Shown piece after piece: positions 59,689 through 64,000 of a DNA stretch of 64,000 nt. The first letter of the stretch is position 1. Each line of letters opens with the position of its first letter. The DNA is taken from contig NZ_JABUHN010000011.1 in assembly GCF_013328815.1 (NCBI RefSeq), positions 48,021 to 112,020 of the forward strand, in the 5' to 3' direction. The notes under the pieces were generated by a model. That model was given only the letters and a program-made list of their open reading frames with translations. It was not told the DNA's origin and ran no database searches. The DNA comes from Tabrizicola fusiformis. Lineage in GTDB: Bacteria; Pseudomonadota; Alphaproteobacteria; Rhodobacterales; Rhodobacteraceae. The position numbers and the translations under genes are program-made.

Positions 59689-59979
59689 ATGGACGGTGCC
59701 AAATTTGCCCTGCCCGCCACCGAACGCCAGATCGCCTATGCGCGGTCGCTGGCGCTCAAGAACCAGAGCCTGCTGCCCTGGGAAGTCCAACAGGATCGCC
59801 GTTCGCTCAGCGCCTGGATCGAGGCGCAGGCGAAGCTGAAACCTGCGGACACCAGCCATCCGACCTCCAAGCAGGTCGCCTTTGCCGAACGGCTTGCGCG
59901 GATCAAGCGCCGTGCCGTGCCGGACGAATGCTTTCGGGACCGACAGTTGCTGTCGCGCTGGATCGACAGCAACCGGTGA
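59689..59979 (+). CDS. Small helical protein of the mobile backbone
   Basis: A 96-residue protein, basic and helical, with two similar halves: ATERQIAYARSLALKNQSLLPWEVQQDRRSLSAWIE and TSKQVAFAERLARIKRRAVPDECFRDRQLLSRWID. The duplication (xKQ/RQxAxAxxLAxxxxxxxPxExxxDRxxLSxWI) suggests a tandem DNA- or protein-binding helical unit. The gene follows the putative LexA box. Function is unknown. Confidence 0.75.
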   Translation: MDGAKFALPATERQIAYARSLALKNQSLLPWEVQQDRRSLSAWIEAQAKLKPADTSHPTSKQVAFAERLARIKRRAVPDECFRDRQLLSRWIDSNR

Positions 59980-60024
59980 GGCACGACCGGGCTCTGGGGT
60001 GAGCACCGCAGTGTTTCCTGACGG

Positions 60025-60669
60025 CTATCCAAACCGCCGTCCTTCCTGAGTGAAGGTATAGCCATTGGCGACCAGCGTCTCGTCCACGGCTTCATCCGAG
60101 GTCAGGTGGTCGTATTCTTGTTCCAACTGCCGGTAGAGCCAATTGGCGAGATCGCGCAACGCTTCGGTGACTACGGCCTCAGCATCACCAATGATCTCGG
60201 CCGCAGCCGAACTGTCCCGCGTCACAGAGACGGCCATAGTGAAGGCATGATAGTAGGTGCCGCGATGTGAAACCTCGGCGCGCAGCTGGTAGAAATTCTG
60301 CCGCTGCGCCGCCTGCAATTTCTCAGCGATGCGATGCAGGGCCTGATCGTTCGGCGCATAGGCACGCAAATCGGCGGCGGCGGATTTCCGGTAAGAATAG
60401 ACGCCCTCCCAAGCCGCGCCATCGCCCTGCGACCAGAAACCGCTGAACCAGATGCAGGGATCCTCGCGGGAGCGACCGCCGACCAGCCGGGAAACCCGTG
60501 TCTTGAGGCGGATGCCGAGGATGTCCGCGATGCGCTGGAAATCCTCATAGATGGCGTCGTACCAGTCATGGTCGAAGCCGCCTTCACGATACCAGGCGCG
60601 GACTCTGCCCTTGGCGCCTTCGGGAAGTTCATCGTTGCGATAGACGGTCGTGGCGATCACTTCGGGCAT
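60025..60669 (-). CDS. Conserved mobile-element protein
   Basis: A 214-residue protein (MPEVIATTVYRNDELPEGAKGRVRAWYREGGFDHDWYDAIYEDFQRI...). Sequences of this type are, in my recollection, labelled 'antitoxin of toxin-antitoxin stability system' in rhodobacterial genomes, but there is no toxin gene here and no RHH/HTH domain is evident, so the label is doubtful. The internal DPCIWFSGFWSQGDGA segment is distinctive. Start 60669 has GAGGGAACC upstream. Confidence 0.65.
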   Translation of the reverse strand: MPEVIATTVYRNDELPEGAKGRVRAWYREGGFDHDWYDAIYEDFQRIADILGIRLKTRVSRLVGGRSREDPCIWFSGFWSQGDGAAWEGVYSYRKSAAADLRAYAPNDQALHRIAEKLQAAQRQNFYQLRAEVSHRGTYYHAFTMAVSVTRDSSAAAEIIGDAEAVVTEALRDLANWLYRQLEQEYDHLTSDEAVDETLVANGYTFTQEGRRFG

Positions 60670-60732
60670 GAGCGGTTCCCTCATTTGCATGGCCCGGCCA
60701 ATTGCCGGGGTGGGTTTTCGGCAGGGGGAAGA

Positions 60733-61296
60733 TCAGGCCGCCAGGTCGAGGTCGACGGCGGCGGCAGCAAGGTCCCGCCAGAACGGGTCGACCAGACGGC
60801 CTTCCAGCGCGCGGGCGCGGGTGAGCAGCGCAGCGGCAGATGCGGGATCGCCCGCGTCCCCTGCCGCGCAGGCCTTGGCCCGAAACCCGCAGGCCTCATT
60901 CACCACGCGCCGCGCTTCGGCATCGCTGTCGACAGGGATGCACCAGTGAACGCCGCCCATCTGCACCTCCCCCGCCAGCACGAGGCCGTGTTCGGCATCT
61001 AGGATGGTGACGAGCTGTGGCACCAGGCGCAGGGCCGCATCGCGCCCCGCGTCGACATGACCGGAAGCGACGGCGTTGCGGGCCAGGGTTATGGCAGCCG
61101 CGAGGTCACCGCAGGTGCCGAGATCGACCTCGCGGTTGATGCACAGCTGATCGAGAGCCGGATCGTCCCAATGGGCAAGGCAGTGGCAGCTGACCCGCAG
61201 GGGCAAGCGGTCCGCGAGGCGCAGGCGGGCAAGAACCCCGCCGATCAAGTTGTCGCCGGGGCCACGGAAGGCGGTTTGGGAAATGGGTGCAGTCAT
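60733..61296 (-). CDS. Conserved hypothetical protein of the mobile backbone
   Basis: A 187-residue acidic soluble protein with a DNLIGGVLARLRLADRLPLRVSCHCLAHWDDPALDQL segment and several Cys/His (SCHC, GTCGD, VHWCIP). The ATG at 61296 has GGAG upstream; the frame is open further but without an SD. It is located between the DUF7007 gene and the protein at 60025, all on the minus strand and probably one operon. Not recognised. Confidence 0.6.
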   Translation of the reverse strand: MTAPISQTAFRGPGDNLIGGVLARLRLADRLPLRVSCHCLAHWDDPALDQLCINREVDLGTCGDLAAAITLARNAVASGHVDAGRDAALRLVPQLVTILDAEHGLVLAGEVQMGGVHWCIPVDSDAEARRVVNEACGFRAKACAAGDAGDPASAAALLTRARALEGRLVDPFWRDLAAAAVDLDLAA

Positions 61297-61421
61297 CGGG
61301 ATCACTCCGCGACGGGCGGCAGGAGACCCTCTCCCACCCTGAAACCCGTCACGGAACCACCCGCCCGTCTCTCCCTCTGGTGGGTGCCCAACCGCCAAGA
61401 CAGGCACCCGCCATCTGGGAA

Positions 61422-62300
61422 TCACCCCCCTTCCCTGCCGCGCCAGCCGATGAAGCTCGACGGGCCGTCATAGACGGCGTGGCGCGCCTCATCGATGACA
61501 AAGCCGAAGGCGCCGACCTTGTACTCCCCGGAGGGGACAAGGAAACGGCGCTCCTCGGATTTGGGATCGCGCCGCCCGCCGCGCGTGGCGATCACCTCAG
61601 TAAAGCCGCGATGCTGGTCGGAATAGATCGCCGAGATCACGACCCAATCGCTCGCATGGTAGCGGGCAAAGGCTTCGCCGTCGCGCGTGCTAGATTCCCC
61701 GGGCCTGAGCGCCCGGCCATGAATCGCCTCCCAGGCATTCGGCCAGCTGTGGCGCAAAGTTTCTTCGGCCTGACGGCGTTCAAGACCCGTGAAGAGATCC
61801 GGCCAAGCGGTCGTGACAGCGGCCCAGGCTGCATCCTCCTCGTACCAACCTCCCGTCGCGCGCAGCAGGGGATGCACTCGGGCATTGCGGTCCGCCGTCA
61901 GGTGGAACCCGCCATGGCCGGAGGTCGAGTGGAAGACCACGCCCTCGCCGTAGTGCACAGCGCCCTGCGACGGTCCCCAGGGCGTGCTGGCATGGGCGCG
62001 GAATTCCTGCCGAGCGAGGGCAGCCTTCTCGCCCTGATGCTCGGCCTGTTCCTGAGCGAAGACGTGGAACGCAGCCTCGTCAGCGACATCGCCGCCATGG
62101 CCGTAGAAGTCGGACCGCTTCCAGTCCGACAGGGGCTTGGTGAGGCGCCAGCTGCTGCCGAGGAAATGTCGACCATCAGCCGTAGGGATCATAGCATAGG
62201 CAGCATCGCCGATCCGGGCGACGGTCAGGCCATCAGCACTGCGGCCGAATTCCGGGCCAGGGAAAGAGGCGGGGGTACGGGAAGGAACGACGGTCTTCAT
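61422..62300 (-). CDS. DUF7007-like protein
   Basis: A 292-residue protein with distinctive blocks YGEGVVFHSTSGHGGFHLTADRN, TGGWYEEDAAWAAVTTAWPDLF and ERRFLVPSGEYKVGAFGFVIDEARH, which I associate with DUF7007 proteins of alphaproteobacterial plasmids. The HSTSGHGG stretch suggests a catalytic or metal site. The ATG at 62300 overlaps the stop of the truncated gene upstream (ATGA), so that gene was once its translational partner. Confidence 0.7.
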   Translation of the reverse strand: MKTVVPSRTPASFPGPEFGRSADGLTVARIGDAAYAMIPTADGRHFLGSSWRLTKPLSDWKRSDFYGHGGDVADEAAFHVFAQEQAEHQGEKAALARQEFRAHASTPWGPSQGAVHYGEGVVFHSTSGHGGFHLTADRNARVHPLLRATGGWYEEDAAWAAVTTAWPDLFTGLERRQAEETLRHSWPNAWEAIHGRALRPGESSTRDGEAFARYHASDWVVISAIYSDQHRGFTEVIATRGGRRDPKSEERRFLVPSGEYKVGAFGFVIDEARHAVYDGPSSFIGWRGREGG

Positions 62301-62455
62301 GCAGCGAGCGCCTCCACCGCATCGATGTCTTCGCCGTCTAGGGCAGCGGTCAGCCATTCATGAGTGCTGATCCAGCCGACGCTCTTGCGCGCTCCGAGGT
62401 CGATGACATGCGCGCCACCGCCGAATGCCTCCAGCCGGGGCCGGGAACAGGTGTT
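62297..62455 (-). pseudogene. 5'-truncated backbone gene, probably cut by the RIT element
   Basis: A coding frame ends at 62297 with a TGA overlapping the DUF7007 start (ATGA). Reading back, it encodes RLEAFGGGAHVIDLGARKSVGWISTHEWL and about 20 more residues, then runs without any start codon into a TAA at 62462-62464 within the terminal palindrome of the recombinase element. The N-terminal part should lie beyond the other end of that element, outside this window. Confidence 0.6.
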
Positions 62456-62546
62456 TGAATATTATGCCGGGATCAGGATTATGCCGCATGGCCAGTGCCC
62501 ACGCTTTAGAGCGTTGGCCTTGGCCATGCGGTCATTCGGCATATTC
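62456..62546. repeat. Nested terminal palindrome of the recombinase element
   Basis: Three nested arms are visible. The outer is TGAATAT...ATGCCG (62456-62469) against CGGCATATTCA (62535-62545). The middle is perfect CCGCATGGCCA (62484-62494) with TGGCCATGCGG (62521-62531). The inner is ACGCT-TTAG-AGCGT (62501-62514). ATTATGCCG is directly repeated at 62461-62469 and 62478-62486 (first base shifts by one depending on alignment). The structure starts where the interrupted gene stops and ends at the recombinase stop codon. Confidence 0.7.
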
Positions 62547-63537
62547 AGAGCGACTCGAGGAAGGCCAGCAGCTGATCGTCTGGTCGGTATCGGCTGGATT
62601 TGACCCCCGGTGCAGTCACCTGTCGGAGCGCATTTTCCTTTAGACGCATATCCGCGTGGATGTAGATCTGGGTGGTTTCCACGGATTCATGGCCGAGCCA
62701 AAGCGCGATGACCGCTTGGTCGACACCGCTATGCAATAGTTCCATCGCGGTGCTGTGGCGGAGCGTGTGCGGTGTAACGCGCTTCCCCTCAAGGCTTGGA
62801 CAGGTCTGCGCCGCCTTGGCGCAGTATTTTCGGACCAGATGCTCAAGTGCGTCGCGACTGAGACGGTCTCCGCGGATCGAGGGGAACAGCGGACCTTCGC
62901 TATCCTTGCGATCACGGATCCAGCCAGCGATCAATCTGGCCGTATCGCGGCGTAAGGGCGTCCGCCGGTCTTTTCGGCCTTTCCCAAGACATTTAACATG
63001 GGCACCGGTCCCGAAGACCACGTCGTTGCAGTTCAGATTGACCAACTCTGAAGCCCGCAGCCCAGTTTGGAGAGCGAGCAGCAGCAAAGTGTGATCCCTG
63101 CGCCCCACCCAAGTGGCGCGGTCGGGCGAGCCGAGCAATGCGGCGATTTCGTCGGCATCGAGGAACGTCACCGCCCTTTTTTCTTGGCGTTTGTTCGGCA
63201 TGGCCAGAATGCGTTGGCAGTGATGCAACAACACTGGCTCCGTCATCGCAACATACCGGAAGAAGGACCGGATCGCCGCGAGCCGGGCATTTCGAGACCG
63301 GACAGCGTTGCCGCGGGACCCTTCGACATGGATGAGGAAGTTCGCCACCATGTCGGCATCGATATCGCCAACTTCCAGCTTCGTTGGGGCTTTGCCGCTG
63401 CAGGCCCCGGCATAGCGGATCAGCAGGCGGAAGGTGTCGCGATACGATGCGATGGTATGACGGCTTGCTTCCATTTGGACGCACAAGCGATCTGTGAAGA
63501 AGCGCTGCAGCAAGGCTGGGAATGTCGCGGTCCTCAT
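62545..63537 (-). CDS. Tyrosine recombinase (RitC-like)
   Basis: A 330-residue site-specific recombinase. It has an N-terminal SAM-like DNA-binding domain (residues 5-100) and a catalytic domain with the first Arg in LQTGLRASELVNL, HxxR in TPHTLRHSTAMELL, the second His in LWLGHESV, and nucleophile Tyr in TTQIYIHAD. All catalytic residues are intact, so it may be active. The ATG overlaps the stop of the upstream recombinase gene (ATGA). Confidence 0.92.
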   Translation of the reverse strand: MRTATFPALLQRFFTDRLCVQMEASRHTIASYRDTFRLLIRYAGACSGKAPTKLEVGDIDADMVANFLIHVEGSRGNAVRSRNARLAAIRSFFRYVAMTEPVLLHHCQRILAMPNKRQEKRAVTFLDADEIAALLGSPDRATWVGRRDHTLLLLALQTGLRASELVNLNCNDVVFGTGAHVKCLGKGRKDRRTPLRRDTARLIAGWIRDRKDSEGPLFPSIRGDRLSRDALEHLVRKYCAKAAQTCPSLEGKRVTPHTLRHSTAMELLHSGVDQAVIALWLGHESVETTQIYIHADMRLKENALRQVTAPGVKSSRYRPDDQLLAFLESL

Positions 63538-64000
63538 TGCGACTCCTCCGCCGCAGAACTCTCGCCGATCCGTGCCGAGGCTAGTTCGAGAAGCTCGGGC
63601 ACGGCCTGAAGGTACCAGTAGGTGTCCCTTGGCCCCTCATGCCCGAGGTAGGTCGTCAGCTTGTGCATTTCGCGCGCAGCATCATGTCCGGCGCGATACC
63701 AGCCTGTGATCGTCCGGACGGCAAAAGTGTGCCGAAGATCGTGGATGCGCGGTGGCCTTCCGGGCATGGGCTTGGCCCATGTACCCCGCATGCCGATGCT
63801 CTGACAGACACGAACAAAGTTTGCCCGCGCCCAGCAATAATCGGGTCGTTCGCCTTTGCAATTCACGAAGAGCGGTTCCGAGTGTCGTTCGAGCAGTCGA
63901 TCCCGTTCGGTACAGTAGTTCTTCAGTCTCACCGCGACATCCGGATCGATTGGAAGGATTCGTTCCTTGCCATTCTTGCCGTTCTTTATGTGGAGCAACT
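63534..64000 (-). CDS. Tyrosine recombinase (RitB-like), N-terminus outside the window
   Basis: About 155 C-terminal residues are visible. They contain the beta-sheet segment GKNGKERILPIDPD, HDLRHTFAVRTI with the His-Arg pair, LGHEGPRDTYWYL with the second His and the nucleophile Tyr. The frame is open to the edge of the window (minus strand). It overlaps the downstream recombinase by 4 bp. Confidence 0.88.
   Translation of the reverse strand, partial: LLHIKNGKNGKERILPIDPDVAVRLKNYCTERDRLLERHSEPLFVNCKGERPDYCWARANFVRVCQSIGMRGTWAKPMPGRPPRIHDLRHTFAVRTITGWYRAGHDAAREMHKLTTYLGHEGPRDTYWYLQAVPELLELASARIGESSAAEESQ

Larger units (their letters stand above)
62456..64000. mobile_element. End of a recombinase-in-trio (RIT)-like element, continuing beyond the window
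   Basis: Two same-strand tyrosine recombinases overlapping by 4 bp and ending at a palindromic terminus are what RIT elements look like at their RitC end. RIT elements carry three such genes (RitA, RitB, RitC). The third gene and the other end would lie past 64000. The junction at about 62456 interrupts a small backbone gene. Confidence 0.65.

Noticed and set aside
60025..60669. Antitoxin function for the protein at 60025
   Set aside because: It lacks an RHH or HTH pattern and no toxin gene neighbours it, so I kept it as conserved hypothetical.
1..64000. CRISPR arrays, rRNA and tRNA genes
   Set aside because: No regularly spaced repeats, no tRNA-like cloverleaf with CCA-proximal signature, and no rRNA sequence was recognised.

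Overview
The window reads as accessory DNA from a high-GC alphaproteobacterium, most likely Rhodobacteraceae. The signs are many rhodobacterial-style Tat/Sec periplasmic metal proteins, a DUF736/DUF2493/Toprim/strawberry-notch plasmid-ICE module, and a GTTC-N7-GTTC LexA-type box. There are no rRNA, tRNA or CRISPR loci. Identifications come from reading motifs and translations by eye; no database search was run.

Region A (1-33840) is a metal-resistance and envelope-maintenance island. It holds copper handling (two multicopper oxidases, two SCO proteins, a PCuAC chaperone, two DUF411 proteins, CusB/CusA), c-type cytochromes, thiol-redox proteins (two DsbA-like, DsbB, TlpA-like), and an unusual set of envelope enzymes (PBP2, two L,D-transpeptidases, an M23-type protein, Lnt, LspA). 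A Pbr/Znt-type P-ATPase is translationally linked to ICMT, lspA, dsbB and dsbA, with a PbrR/ZntR-like MerR regulator beside it. Five promoters with the 19-bp spacer typical of MerR-family control are spread over 27 kb. A second MerR gene has a nonsense codon. A MntR-like regulator with a perfect dyad faces a ZIP transporter/multicopper oxidase pair.

Region B (34121-40954) starts with a truncated HTH gene and then carries arsenic resistance. One unit is arsR, a flavoprotein with a Cys-rich tail, and an MFS pump; converging on it are an ArsR-ArsC fusion, an ArsJ-associated GAPDH and arsJ. An identical 19-nt element precedes both arsR and the flavoprotein gene.

Region C (41286-43573) holds small genes: a secreted protein, a WGR protein, a bactofilin and a ParD/ParE toxin-antitoxin pair.

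Region D (43695-62455) is mobile-element backbone with defence cargo. The AT-richer cargo at 43695-47408 is a three-gene operon: a HIT-like protein, a four-helix membrane protein, and a large protein joining PPDK/PEP-synthase-like ATP-grasp sequence to a MazG-like pyrophosphohydrolase. I recognise no described system with this composition and rate it the best candidate for a new one. The backbone genes (DUF2493, Toprim, giant methyltransferase-helicase, DUF736, ArdB/KlcA antirestriction, DUF7007 and others) surround a recognisable ietAS antiphage pair (54518-57844).

Region E (62456-64000) is one end of what looks like a recombinase-in-trio (RIT) element: two overlapping tyrosine recombinases and a nested terminal palindrome. 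It seems to have inserted into, and truncated, a small backbone gene.
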